Origin: Streptomyces sp. NBC_00258
GTDB taxonomy: Bacteria > Actinomycetota > Actinomycetes > Streptomycetales > Streptomycetaceae
Assembly: GCF_036182465.1 (NCBI RefSeq)
Contig: NZ_CP108081.1
Span: forward strand, 1,550,001-1,614,000
Direction: 5' to 3'
Length of the DNA: 64,000 nt
Shown here: positions 1-8,247 of the stretch, one piece after another
How the letters are laid out: each line of letters opens with the position of its first letter
Numbering within the stretch: position 1 is the stretch's first letter
Made by a program: the position numbers and the translations under genes
The notes under the pieces: generated by a model
Databases searched by the model: none
Seen by the model: only the letters and a program-made list of their open reading frames with translations
Told to the model about the DNA's origin: nothing

Positions 1-2
1 AC

Positions 3-185
3 ATCACGGTGGGCGGCGCCGCCCCCCAGAAGGCCACCTTCAAGAACACCTGGAGCTGGGACGACTACTGGACCCTGGGCGTCCCCGTCGACCTCAAGAA
101 GGGCTCCAACAAGGTCACGTTCGGGAACGCGACCGCGTGGGCTCCCAACATCGACCGGATCGAACTGGGCCGAGTCATCGGCTAG
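3..185 (+). CDS. C-terminal end of a protein with a CBM6/35-like carbohydrate-binding module (partial)
   Basis: An open frame enters from the left edge and stops at TAG 183-185. The visible 60 residues (TWSWDDYWTLGVPVDLKKG, then SNKVTFGNATAWAPNIDRIE) match the last strands of the jelly-roll modules (CBM6, 35 or 36 type) that end many secreted Streptomyces glycoside hydrolases. In these folds the final strand reads 'APNIDRIEL' or similar. The catalytic part lies outside the window, so the enzyme class cannot be stated. A strong hairpin follows at 236-263, consistent with the end of a transcript. Confidence 0.7.
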   Translation: MTVGGAAPQKATFKNTWSWDDYWTLGVPVDLKKGSNKVTFGNATAWAPNIDRIELGRVIG

Positions 186-235
186 TCGGCCGACTCCACG
201 CTGACGGCACACGCCTGGGACTCAGGCATCAGGAA

Positions 236-263
236 GGGCCGGATCTCGGCGGAGATCCGGCCC
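236..263. terminator. Strong hairpin after the CBM gene
   Basis: A perfect 12-bp stem (GGGCCGGATCTC at 236-247 and GAGATCCGGCCC at 252-263) closes a 4-nt loop, 51 bp after the stop codon of the partial gene. There is no U-tract, as is usual for Streptomyces intrinsic terminators. Confidence 0.75.
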
Positions 264-342
264 GGCGCCATGACCCGAGCCGCGAGCACCGAGTTGTCGG
301 CCCCGCTCGGCCTCTGCCGCGTCGGCCGTGGTGGAGGCCTCG

Positions 343-1098
343 ATGATTCAGAGTGGAGGGATGTCTGAATCGTCATTGCCGGGTGGCTTCGTCAATAACG
401 TCGTGCGGGTCGGTGCCACGGTGCGCCGCCCTGCGTCGGCCAGTACCGGGTTCGTCGCCCAACTGCTCAGGTTCTTCGAGGCCCGCGGCTGGCCCGGGGC
501 ACCGCGGTACCTGGGTCTCGATGAGGACGGGCGTGAGGTCCTCACCTACCTTGACGGGCACGTGGCCTGGGAACGGGAACAACCGTCAGCCGTGCACTCC
601 GAGGAGAGTCTGCTGCTGGTCACCCGGCTCGTGCGGGAGTTCCACGATCTGACAGCAGGCACAGAACTGGCCGGATCACAGGAGGTCGTCTGTCACAACG
701 ATCTCTCGCCCAAGAACACGGTCTACCGATCGGTCGACGGCGCCTTGCGTCCGCTGGCGTTCATCGACTGGGACTTGGCGGCTCCGGGCGCACGTGTTCA
801 CGATGTCGCCCATGTGTGCTGGCAGTACATCGGTCTCGGGCCCAGGGTGAGAGACATCGACGAGAGCGCGCGGCGGTTGCGGTCGGTCGCCGACACCTAC
901 GCGCTGGCCGATCGGGGCGACCTCATCTCTGCGATCCTGTGGTGGCAGGACAGGTGCTGGCGCGGCATCGAGGCTGCCGCACAGGCGGGAGACCAGGCGA
1001 TGATCGGCCTTCGAGAGGCCAGCGCGGTCACTGAGGTCCAGGATGCCTGGCAGTGGGTCCTGGATCACCGGCGTGTCCTGGCTCGCGCACTGCGATGA
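343..1098 (+). CDS. Aminoglycoside phosphotransferase-family kinase (APH fold)
   Basis: A 251-residue protein of the APH/choline kinase fold. The catalytic segment reads VCHNDLSPKNTVY (Brenner motif, H-N-D with downstream N) and is followed by AFIDWDLAAPGARVHDVAHV, the metal-binding D-W-D. The family phosphorylates small hydroxylated compounds such as aminoglycosides, choline or homoserine. The substrate cannot be read from the sequence, and many members are not resistance genes. I chose ATG 343 because GGAGG at 332-336 lies 6 nt upstream; ATG 361 is an alternative with no proper spacing. It stands alone, with a weak hairpin at 1115-1134 after it. Confidence 0.8.
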   Translation: MIQSGGMSESSLPGGFVNNVVRVGATVRRPASASTGFVAQLLRFFEARGWPGAPRYLGLDEDGREVLTYLDGHVAWEREQPSAVHSEESLLLVTRLVREFHDLTAGTELAGSQEVVCHNDLSPKNTVYRSVDGALRPLAFIDWDLAAPGARVHDVAHVCWQYIGLGPRVRDIDESARRLRSVADTYALADRGDLISAILWWQDRCWRGIEAAAQAGDQAMIGLREASAVTEVQDAWQWVLDHRRVLARALR

Positions 1099-1114
1099 CG
1101 TGCTTGGTGACGGG

Positions 1115-1134
1115 CGTCGTCCCTGCCGACGACG
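1115..1134. terminator. Weak hairpin after the APH-family gene
   Basis: CGTCGTC (1115-1121) pairs with GACGACG (1128-1134) across a 6-nt loop, 17 bp after the stop codon. The position fits a terminator; the 7-bp stem is modest. Confidence 0.45.
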
Positions 1135-1556
1135 AGGATGGTGCCGCCCGGAGAGGACTTGCCTGACCGGTCGCCCGGGTCCGCCCTGTAAGGGAGGTGT
1201 TCAATCATTGCGGTGAATCCGGGGAACAGGACTCGACCCTGGCCGGCGAGGATTTCCTGGCGGCCTTCCCGGATACGGATCCGAATTTGTGGGCAAGCCC
1301 TGAATCGATCACCAACCCGACGCGATTCGAGCAGAGGTCGACTGGGTGACACGTACTCCGGTGATACCGGTCCATACCCGTACGTACGCGATCGGATCGT
1401 GATGTCGGCTCGGCGGTACCCTCCGCCGCGCGCTGTCCCGTCCGCTGCCGTGGTAGCCCCGCTCCGCCCGCTGACCGCCTCGGTCGCGCCATGCCGAACC
1501 AGCTGGTCGGGGCAGCCAGTGGATCTCCTCGGCGGACTCTCCGGTAACGTCGGAAT
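1135..1556. other. Gene-free leader in front of the RNase J gene
   Basis: About 420 bp without a convincing coding frame on either strand. Reverse-strand open frames here are shadows running out of the RNase J gene. The region is long enough for the promoter and an untranslated leader of the RNase J gene. I see no clear riboswitch or -10/-35 pair. Confidence 0.5.
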
Positions 1557-3242
1557 ATGAGCCATCCACATCCCGAACTGAAAGCCGCTCCTCCCTTGCC
1601 TGAAGGAGGGCTGAGGGTCGTAGCCCTGGGCGGTCTGGGTGAGATCGGCCGCAACATGACCGTCTTCGAGCATGCCGGCAAGCTGCTCATCGTCGACTGC
1701 GGCGTGCTGTTCCCCGAAGAGACCCAGCCCGGCGTGGACGTGATCCTGCCGGACTTCACCTCGATCCGTGATCGCCTGGACGACATCGTGGCCGTGGTAC
1801 TCACCCACGGCCACGAGGACCACATCGGCGCCGTGCCGTATCTGCTGCGCGAGCGCTCCGACATCCCTGTCGTGGGCTCGAAGCTCACACTGGCGTTCCT
1901 GGAGGCCAAGCTCAAGGAGCACGGAATCCGGCCGCGCACGGTGCGGGTACGTGAGAGCGACCGGCGCAGCTTCGGCCCCTTCGACTGCGAGTTCGTGGCG
2001 GTCAACCACTCCATCCCGGACAGCCTCGCGGTCGCGATCCGTACCGGGGCCGGGATGGTGCTGCACACCGGTGACTTCAAGATGGACCAGTTCCCGCTGG
2101 ACGACCGCATCACCGACCTGCGCGCCTTCGCCCGCCTCGGCGAGGAGGGCGTCGATCTCTTCCTCACCGACTCCACCAACGCCGAGGTCCCCGGCTTCAC
2201 CACCTCCGAGCGCGAGCTGAACCCGGCGATCGAGCAGGTGATGCGTACCGCCCCGCGTCGGGTGATCGTCTCCAGTTTCGCCAGCCACGTGCACCGCATC
2301 CAGCAGGTTCTGGACGCCGCGCACCAGCACGGCCGCAAGGTCGCCTTCGTGGGCCGCTCCATGGTCCGCAACATGGGCATCGCCCGCGACCTCGGGTACC
2401 TGAAGGTTCCCAGCGGCCTGGTCGTGAGCACCAAGGAAATGGAGAAGCTGGCGGACCACAAGATCACCCTGGTGTGCACCGGGTCCCAGGGCGAGCCGAT
2501 GGCGGCTCTGTCCCGGATGGCCAACCGCGACCACGTGATCCGCATCGGCAAGGGCGACACCGTCCTGCTCGCCAGCTCCCTGATCCCCGGCAACGAGAAC
2601 GCCATCTACCGGGTGATCAACGGGCTGACCCGGTGGGGCGCCCATGTCGTCCACAAGGGCAACGCCAAGGTGCACGTCTCCGGGCACGCCAGCGCCGGTG
2701 AGCTCGTCTACTGCTACAACATCGTCAAGCCCCGCAATGTCATGCCCGTGCACGGCGAGTGGCGCCATCTGCGGGCCAACGCCGACCTGGCCATCCGTAC
2801 GGGGGTCGATCCCGAGCGGGTGGTCATCGCCGAGGACGGCGTCGTCGTCGACCTCGTGGACGGGCGTGCGTCGATCACCGGCAAGGTGCCCGCGGGCAAC
2901 GTCTACGTGGACGGCATGGAGGTCGGCGGCGCCACCGAGGCGTCCCTCAAGGATCGCCTCACCCTCGCGGAGGAAGGCGTGGTCACGGTGGTGGCGATCG
3001 TCGACGCCGACACGGGCGCCCTTGCCGAGACGCCCGACTTCCTGGCCCGGGGATTCGTCCACGACGACACCACCTTCGAACCGGTCATCCCTGTCATCGA
3101 GAAGACTCTGGCGACCGCGGCCCAGGAAGGCGTCGGCGACGCACACCAGCTGGAACAGCTCATCGCCCGCGCCGTGGCGAACTGGGCCTTCCGTACCCAC
3201 CGCCGCCGGCCCCTCATCATCCCCGTCATCATCGACGCCTGA
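1557..3242 (+). CDS. rnj: Ribonuclease J (MBL-fold, beta-CASP exo/endoribonuclease)
   Basis: A 561-residue protein with the full RNase J layout. The metallo-beta-lactamase motif THGHEDHIGAVPYL (zinc ligands H84, H86, D88, H89) is followed by VNHSIPD and HTGDFKMD. The beta-CASP domain then carries SSFASHVHRIQQ, and the later motif HVSGHASAGEL completes the active site. RNase J degrades and processes RNA 5'-to-3' in the cytoplasm and matures rRNA and mRNA. The length equals that of the usual Streptomyces housekeeping enzyme, which normally sits beside dapA. Here the neighbours are an APH kinase and a spermidine-synthase-like gene, so this is probably a second copy. Its zinc ligands are intact. 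Confidence 0.93.
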   Translation: MSHPHPELKAAPPLPEGGLRVVALGGLGEIGRNMTVFEHAGKLLIVDCGVLFPEETQPGVDVILPDFTSIRDRLDDIVAVVLTHGHEDHIGAVPYLLRERSDIPVVGSKLTLAFLEAKLKEHGIRPRTVRVRESDRRSFGPFDCEFVAVNHSIPDSLAVAIRTGAGMVLHTGDFKMDQFPLDDRITDLRAFARLGEEGVDLFLTDSTNAEVPGFTTSERELNPAIEQVMRTAPRRVIVSSFASHVHRIQQVLDAAHQHGRKVAFVGRSMVRNMGIARDLGYLKVPSGLVVSTKEMEKLADHKITLVCTGSQGEPMAALSRMANRDHVIRIGKGDTVLLASSLIPGNENAIYRVINGLTRWGAHVVHKGNAKVHVSGHASAGELVYCYNIVKPRNVMPVHGEWRHLRANADLAIRTGVDPERVVIAEDGVVVDLVDGRASITGKVPAGNVYVDGMEVGGATEASLKDRLTLAEEGVVTVVAIVDADTGALAETPDFLARGFVHDDTTFEPVIPVIEKTLATAAQEGVGDAHQLEQLIARAVANWAFRTHRRRPLIIPVIIDA

Positions 3243-3258
3243 CCGGCCTCCTTCCCCC

Positions 3259-3296
3259 TCCCTGCCCTGCCGGCAGTCCTGTCGGCAGGGCAGGGA
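3259..3296. terminator. Terminator after the RNase J gene
   Basis: A perfect 14-bp GC-rich stem (TCCCTGCCCTGCCG at 3259-3272, complement at 3283-3296) around a 10-nt loop, starting 17 bp after the stop codon. It separates the RNase J gene from the next gene. Confidence 0.85.
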
Positions 3297-3383
3297 CGGT
3301 TTCGCGCCTGCGTCCACGCCTGCGCGGAGCAGCGTTCCAGGCATCGGCTTCCAGCACCGACGGTGCATCAGAAAGGTAAACGG

Positions 3384-4112
3384 ATGAGCGCGCGTTTCGA
3401 GGAGATCGACTGGCGCCCGACAGCGATGGGCGACATCAGTCTGCGGCGCCGACGCGACCCGGCATCGGGCACCGATGTGTACGAGGTGAAGCTCGGCGAC
3501 GAGTTCTTGATGTCCAGCCTGTTCACAGCCGGCGAGATCGCGCTCGCGGAACTCGGACTGGCGAAACTGCCGGACGCCGAGCTGGACGTCGTCGTCGGCG
3601 GACTCGGACTCGGGTACACCGCCGAGGCTGCGCTGGACGACCCCCGGGTGCGCTCGCTGACCGTGATCGACACGCTCGCCGAAGTCATCGACTGGCATCA
3701 GCGAGGTCTGGTCCCGCTCGGCGCCCGGCTCACCTCAGACGCCCGCTGCCGCCTGGTCCAAGGCGACTTCTTCGCGATGGCGGCCGATTCGAACGGTCTG
3801 GACCCGAGGGAGCCGGGCCGCCGCTTCCACGCCATCCTGCTGGATGTCGACCACTCGCCGCGCCATGTGCTCCACCCGCGCCACGCGGCGCTCTACCAGC
3901 CCGCCGGGCTCCGCGCTCTCAGCGAACACCTCCACCCCAACGGGGTCTTCGCCCTGTGGTCGAACGACCCGCCGGACGCACAGTTCGCCTCCGCACTCAC
4001 AGAGGTCTTCCCGCAGTCAGCGGCCCATGTCGTCCACTTCGACAATCCCCTGCAAGGCGGCACATCGACCAACACCGTCTACGTGGCCGGCACAGGAGCG
4101 GACACGCCCTAG
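3384..4112 (+). CDS. Spermidine-synthase-fold / SAM-binding methyltransferase-like protein
   Basis: A 242-residue protein. VVVGGLGLGYTAEAAL is the glycine-rich nucleotide loop of a Rossmann SAM- or decarboxy-SAM-binding fold. SLTVIDTLAEVIDWH supplies the acidic residue at the end of strand 2, and FHAILLDVDHSP the later D-x-D-H loop. This matches the spermine/spermidine synthase-like group common in actinobacteria. Those lack the N-terminal tetramerisation part of true SpeE, and most have no proven polyamine activity. ATG 3384 follows a GAAAGG ribosome site and begins MSARFEEIDW. The stop abuts a possible reverse-strand remnant. Confidence 0.75.
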   Translation: MSARFEEIDWRPTAMGDISLRRRRDPASGTDVYEVKLGDEFLMSSLFTAGEIALAELGLAKLPDAELDVVVGGLGLGYTAEAALDDPRVRSLTVIDTLAEVIDWHQRGLVPLGARLTSDARCRLVQGDFFAMAADSNGLDPREPGRRFHAILLDVDHSPRHVLHPRHAALYQPAGLRALSEHLHPNGVFALWSNDPPDAQFASALTEVFPQSAAHVVHFDNPLQGGTSTNTVYVAGTGADTP

Positions 4113-4430
4113 GTGAACAAGTTGGCCAGGTCCGGGTCGGTCATCGCCATCACCGCGCACCAGGGCCGCGTCAGGTGGAAGGTTCGGCCGACCTCGTCCG
4201 GCAGCGACGCCCCGAGGACGGCGACCAGGACGGTTGCGGCCCGGGCCACCGGGGTGAGGCGGACCGGACTCGGGCGTGCCGGGGTCGCTGCATGAAGCAG
4301 CCGGAGTCGACCTTGGCCGCCTCGGTTCCGGCGATGGCAAGGCAACCTCGACGGTCGTCCGAAAGGCTGGCCCCCTTACAAGCCCCGCCATCGGTGGCAC
4401 GGGGGCGTGCACACCGTGGACCAGGAGAAC

Positions 4431-4500
4431 GTGAGCGCCACCCTGACTGTCGCCGTGCCCGCCGCGAGGGTTTTCGCGCTGCTGTGCGGGACAGGCGAGG
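4431..4500 (+). pseudogene. Remnant of an SRPBCC-family gene (N-terminal piece)
   Basis: Starting at GTG 4431 the frame reads VSATLTVAVPAARVFALL, the typical first strand and helix of Streptomyces SRPBCC (polyketide-cyclase-like) proteins. It then runs into unrelated sequence and never reaches the rest of the roughly 150-residue domain. The remainder of 4113-4527 has no other clear gene. A reverse frame ending at 4109 (...VARAATVLVAVLGA...) could be a second remnant that I do not recognise. Confidence 0.4.
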
Positions 4501-4527
4501 CCGGCCCCGACACGCGACGGTGGCTGT

Positions 4528-5127
4528 CTACAGCGAGATCTTCCGTTCGTCGGCCTTGAGAACGCGGAGTTTCCAAATTCCGTACGCAGCCAGCAGTGGT
4601 TTGACGGTCAGCCACTCGCCAGGGCGGTAGTCATCCGCACGCACCAGTTTCTCTGCCAGATCAGGGCGCTGCCGCCGCAAGTACGCGCGAGCCTTGAGCG
4701 CGTGGGCCGGCTGAGAGACGATCTTGATGTGGTCGACGTCCTCGAGCAGTGGGATCACGTTCGTGATGTTCTCCCATGTCGTAGCGCTCTGGTCCTCGAG
4801 GAGCACTGTTCCGTCGAACTCAAGCACCGACTTCGCGTAGTCAGCCATCACCTGGGCCTCCGAAGCGCCACTGCTGGTCGCACCACCGCTGAAGATCACG
4901 CGGGTGCCCTGCGCACTGCCAGCTGCGATGGAGCGAAGCCCCGCTCGGACCCGCCATCGGTTGATGACGTTCGCCGTCGCCCGGGGGTTCCGGTAACCCA
5001 ACACGACCACGGCCTCGGCCGCGCCCTCGCTGTTCCCCACGAGAGTCCGAGACCAACGCCAGTTCAACCACTCGCTCCAGACCAGGGCCGCAACCCCAGC
5101 CATCGCCAGTCCCGTCCTTCGCCGCAT
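4528..5127 (-). CDS. YdcF/SanA-like DUF218 membrane protein
   Basis: A 199-residue protein with one N-terminal hydrophobic segment (about residues 5-18) and then a DUF218 domain. The domain shows AVVVLGYRNP (first strand and loop), VIFSGGATSSGASEAQVM (S-G-G then S-E-A) and the conserved TTWENITNV. DUF218 proteins such as SanA, ElyC and YdcF are tied to cell-envelope and vancomycin-barrier phenotypes, with no agreed enzymatic reaction. It lies 38 bp downstream of the serine hydrolase on the same strand, so the two may be co-transcribed. Confidence 0.8.
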   Translation of the reverse strand: MRRRTGLAMAGVAALVWSEWLNWRWSRTLVGNSEGAAEAVVVLGYRNPRATANVINRWRVRAGLRSIAAGSAQGTRVIFSGGATSSGASEAQVMADYAKSVLEFDGTVLLEDQSATTWENITNVIPLLEDVDHIKIVSQPAHALKARAYLRRQRPDLAEKLVRADDYRPGEWLTVKPLLAAYGIWKLRVLKADERKISL

Positions 5128-5165
5128 CCGGCGACTCTAGGGCACCTCGGCACGGGGCGCCGGGA

Positions 5166-6416
5166 TCAGGGTCCGGTTATGGCGGGCAGCAGGTGGTCGC
5201 GAATGAACTCCCTTGGGTTGATCTCCTTGTTGACACTGCTGTTGCCGGTGTTCTCGCTCGTCACGAGCACGGTGTCCACGCTGGGGATCACGTAGATGAA
5301 CTGCCCGCCGTATCCCCAGGCAAAGTACGTCGAGCGTTCGGAGACGGTGTTCATCCACCAACCCTCGGAATAGGCGAATGTGTCGTCGACCTGGGCGGTC
5401 CGGGCCTGCGCCGCCCGCACCGCGTCATGTGGCACGAGCTGCCGGCCGGCCCACTTGCCGTCCTGCAGGTAGAGCAGACCGAACTTGGCCATTTCCCGTG
5501 GCGTCAGATAGACGTTGTAGCCGCCGGAGAAGATGCCTTGCGGATCACGGCCCCAATGCTCGGCCGTGATGCCCATCGGTCCGAATAGGTACTGGTGGGC
5601 GAACTGGCAGGTGCTCATACGGGTGGCCTTCTGCAGCACGGCCGAGACGACGTGCGTATTGCCGCTGCTGTAGTTGTACGTCGTGCCAGGGACAGACTTG
5701 AGGGGGCGGTCGAGAATCGCCTGGACCCAGTTCGACGTCTTCTCGACCTGCCTTTCGGTCGAATCCTCTGTCCAGTCGAGGCCTGACCTCATGTTCAACA
5801 TGTGCCGGATGGTGATTCTTTTCTTATCCGCCGACCCATTGGCGAAGTACTCCGGCAGGTAGTCGGCCACCGGGTCGTCCAGGCTTCCGATGTCACCCTT
5901 CGCGACGGCGATGTGGACCAGCGCCTGCAGGATGCTCTTCGACGCCGAGTGCACGTTGTTGCTCCGCTGTGCGCCACTACCGTGGTAGTACCGCTCAGCC
6001 ACGAGACGGTCGTGCCGGATGACCAGCACGCTGAACAACGACGAGTTGTCCCCCAGCTTGGTCAGCCCCGTCCGCAACTTGGTGGAATCCATCCCCTGCG
6101 CTTCCGGCGCGGTCGGCGACCAGTCCGCACCGTCGTCCACGGCGTCCTCGTACGTCGGATTGCTCTCGTAGAACGTCCGGCCGTTACCTGCGATCCGGCC
6201 GCAATCGACGGTCGCCGCCGTGGCCGCCCCTGTTGCTGTCGGCTTCGACGGTGACGCCTCGGCACACCCGGCCACCGCCAGGAGCGACAGAATCGGCACA
6301 AGCCGAGCGATCCGCCGCGCGGCCGACCGGCCCGCCCGAACGCAACCACCGGCAGCGGTGGTTCGGGAACGAACCCGCCGAAGTCCTTGCTCTCGCGATC
6401 TCATCACTGACTTCAT
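5166..6416 (-). CDS. Serine hydrolase, beta-lactamase class C family lipoprotein
   Basis: A 416-residue protein beginning MKSVMRSREQ, with GAGG just upstream on the reverse strand. The basic N-terminus leads to a hydrophobic stretch ending in the lipobox LAVAGC, so an exported lipoprotein is expected. The catalytic S-x-x-K is SASK in NNVHSASKSILQ, and YNYSSGN supplies the tyrosine motif. Members are esterases, DD-peptidases or other serine hydrolases; real cephalosporinase activity is uncommon. A longer frame runs upstream to 6548, but without a better ribosome site. The gene runs towards the YdcF-like gene. Confidence 0.85.
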   Translation of the reverse strand: MKSVMRSREQGLRRVRSRTTAAGGCVRAGRSAARRIARLVPILSLLAVAGCAEASPSKPTATGAATAATVDCGRIAGNGRTFYESNPTYEDAVDDGADWSPTAPEAQGMDSTKLRTGLTKLGDNSSLFSVLVIRHDRLVAERYYHGSGAQRSNNVHSASKSILQALVHIAVAKGDIGSLDDPVADYLPEYFANGSADKKRITIRHMLNMRSGLDWTEDSTERQVEKTSNWVQAILDRPLKSVPGTTYNYSSGNTHVVSAVLQKATRMSTCQFAHQYLFGPMGITAEHWGRDPQGIFSGGYNVYLTPREMAKFGLLYLQDGKWAGRQLVPHDAVRAAQARTAQVDDTFAYSEGWWMNTVSERSTYFAWGYGGQFIYVIPSVDTVLVTSENTGNSSVNKEINPREFIRDHLLPAITGP

Positions 6417-6468
6417 TTTCCTCAATGCGAATCGAGGGTGCCAGCCTCGCCGTTTCCCTTGAGATGGC

Positions 6469-6842
6469 GTGCGCGCCGCGCTTGGCTCGGCGTGCGGGCT
6501 CTTGGTGCACGCAACGTTTGCCGCGGTTGGCCTGTCCGCCCTGGTCATGTCGTCGGCTCAGGCGTTGACGGTGGTGAAACTCCTGGGTGGCATCTATCTC
6601 ATCTGGTTGGGCGTGACGACGTGGCGCTCCACGCGTCGCGGCGCCGAACCAGCGGTACGGAGGCGATGGCGCTCACCGTGGGCTCGACTCGGCGGGTTCG
6701 GTCAGGGGCTGTGGTCCGATGTCCTCAATCCGAAGGCGGCGCGCACACGGCGATCGACACACCTCGGTTCCGGCGTGGGATGAGTCGCCTTGCGGGAGCC
6801 GTGCTTGTCGCCCTGGGGATTCGAACAGCAACGGCGAGCTAA
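6469..6842 (+). pseudogene. Broken LysE/RhtB-family exporter gene
   Basis: The frame from 6469 reads SACGLLVHATFAAVGLSALV, then VVKLLGGIYLIWLGV and later GLWSDVLNPKAA, the first two-thirds of a LysE-family amino-acid exporter. After NPKAA the frame is lost. A second frame ending at TAA 6840-6842 reads SRLAGAVLVALGI, the last helix of the same family. A stop codon at 6460 cuts off the true N-terminus. The gene has therefore lost its start and an internal block with a frame change, and cannot make a working exporter. Confidence 0.75.
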
Positions 6843-7012
6843 ACCCCACACCCAGAGGATGATCTTGGTACCCGGGGTCGCGCCGTCGCTTCGACGGGAA
6901 GCCCACCGCCCGCTTCGCACTCCCTGCGGGCCGATCTGATCGTCGTCGCTCTGTTCCACGGCACTTCCGTCCCACCTCTTGACCCGCTGGGCAGCGAGGT
7001 GCATCCTCTCGT

Positions 7013-7038
7013 TAATGCGCATTAGGTAATACGCATTA
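7013..7038. promoter_or_regulatory. Tandem palindromic operator in front of the LacI/FAD-oxidoreductase cluster
   Basis: TAATGCGCATTA (7013-7024, a perfect palindrome) and TAATACGCATTA (7027-7038, one mismatch) lie head to tail, 14 bp centre to centre. The set lies 54 bp before the LacI-family start codon. AT-rich arms around a central CG pair are typical of LacI-family operators. The likely reader is the regulator encoded immediately downstream (inference). Confidence 0.7.
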
Positions 7039-7091
7039 ACGGCGCCGTCGCCGACAGCACCAGGCCCCTGTCCCGGAGGAGAGAAGTCACT

Positions 7092-8189
7092 GTGGAACCC
7101 AGGAAGCGGCCCGGACGTACGCCCGCTCCGGCCGGTCGTACGTCGCGGCCCCGGCAGGCCGAGGTGGCTCGGCTCGCAGGGGTGTCCCAGGCGACCGTGT
7201 CCCTGGTGCTCTCCCCGAAGCCCGACGGCAAGGGACGCATCATCTCCGAGGAGACCCGGCAGCGGGTCCTGGAGGCGGCGCGCAGCCTCGGCTACGTGCC
7301 GGATCCGGCCGCCCGGCGGCTGGCCGCCGCCCGCAACAACCTGCTCGGCGTTTTCAGCTTCACCGCCACGTTCCCCACCGATGTGCAGCACTCGTACTAT
7401 CCCTTCCTGGTAGGCGTGGAGCGCGAGGCGGCGGCGCTCGGCTATGACCTGGTGCTGTTCACCGGGTCGAGCACCGGCGGCGCGGGGGCCGCGGGTCCCG
7501 ACGCCCTGAGCCGGGTCCGGCTCGCCGACGGCTGTCTCTTCATCGGTCGGCACACACCCCGGGTGGAGCTCAAGCGGCTGGTCGAGGACGGCTTCCCTGT
7601 CGTGCACCTGGGCCGCCGCGAGGAGTTGGAGGGCGTGGCATGGGTCGGCGCGGACTATGTCGAAGCCACACGTGAAGTCGTAGGCCGTCTGGCCGAGTTG
7701 GGGCATCGACGAATCGTCCTCGTCCGCGAGGACGACGACGCGCCCGCCTCGGCGGACCGTCAGCGCGGCTTCCTCGAAGGACTGGAGGCGGCAGGTCTGC
7801 CCTCCGGGCCCGCGGCCGTCTACCGGTCCGCGGATCCGCAGCGGGACCTCACACCTCAACGGCTGCGCGCCTGGGCCGATGAAGGAGTGACGGCCTTCGT
7901 CGCGGAGGAGACCGACACCGGGGCGGCCTGGCGAGGCTTGCTCTCCGCCGTGCGTGAGGCCGGCCTCGACTGCCCCTCGGAGGTGTCCCTCGCCCTGCTC
8001 GGCAGCCCGCCCGCGGACCTGGCGGGTGAGCCCGATCCGACCGGATTCGACATCCCCCGGCCGCAGTTGGGCGCCGCGGCCGTACGTCTGCTGGCCGCGC
8101 TCGTCGCGGGCGAGGAGGCGCGAGAGCCACTCGTCAGCTGTGTCTTCCGCCCGGGCCTGACTGCCGCACCGCCGCGCGCCAGTTCCTGA
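7092..8189 (+). CDS. LacI-family transcriptional regulator
   Basis: A 365-residue regulator. The helix-turn-helix is AEVARLAGVSQATVSLVL, followed by the hinge helix VPDPAARRLAA and a periplasmic-binding-like effector domain from about residue 80 (LLGVFSF to the end). The LacI insert between recognition helix and hinge is slightly long (PKPDGKGRIIS). GTG 7092 follows GGAGGAGAG at suitable distance. It is the first gene of the run up to 15020, 58 bp before the FAD oxidoreductase, and probably controls itself and the cluster through the operator at 7013-7038. The effector is unknown; sugars are usual for the family. Confidence 0.9.
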   Translation: MEPRKRPGRTPAPAGRTSRPRQAEVARLAGVSQATVSLVLSPKPDGKGRIISEETRQRVLEAARSLGYVPDPAARRLAAARNNLLGVFSFTATFPTDVQHSYYPFLVGVEREAAALGYDLVLFTGSSTGGAGAAGPDALSRVRLADGCLFIGRHTPRVELKRLVEDGFPVVHLGRREELEGVAWVGADYVEATREVVGRLAELGHRRIVLVREDDDAPASADRQRGFLEGLEAAGLPSGPAAVYRSADPQRDLTPQRLRAWADEGVTAFVAEETDTGAAWRGLLSAVREAGLDCPSEVSLALLGSPPADLAGEPDPTGFDIPRPQLGAAAVRLLAALVAGEEAREPLVSCVFRPGLTAAPPRASS

Positions 8190-8247
8190 ACACGGTCCCC
8201 ACCAGACCTTGTCCCCCAACGAACGCGAACCAGCAGCAAGGAGAAGC

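Noticed and set aside
1065..3698. Very long reverse-strand open frame (877 codons) opposite the RNase J gene
   Set aside because: The forward strand encodes a full-length RNase J with all motifs. The reverse frame is a typical high-GC shadow rich in Gly, Asp, His and Arg, with no family pattern or ribosome site.
4109..4345. Reverse-strand frame ending ...PWCAVMAMTDPDLANLFT
   Set aside because: The last 45 residues look protein-like, but there is no start or ribosome site, and I do not recognise a family. It is noted only as a possible remnant.
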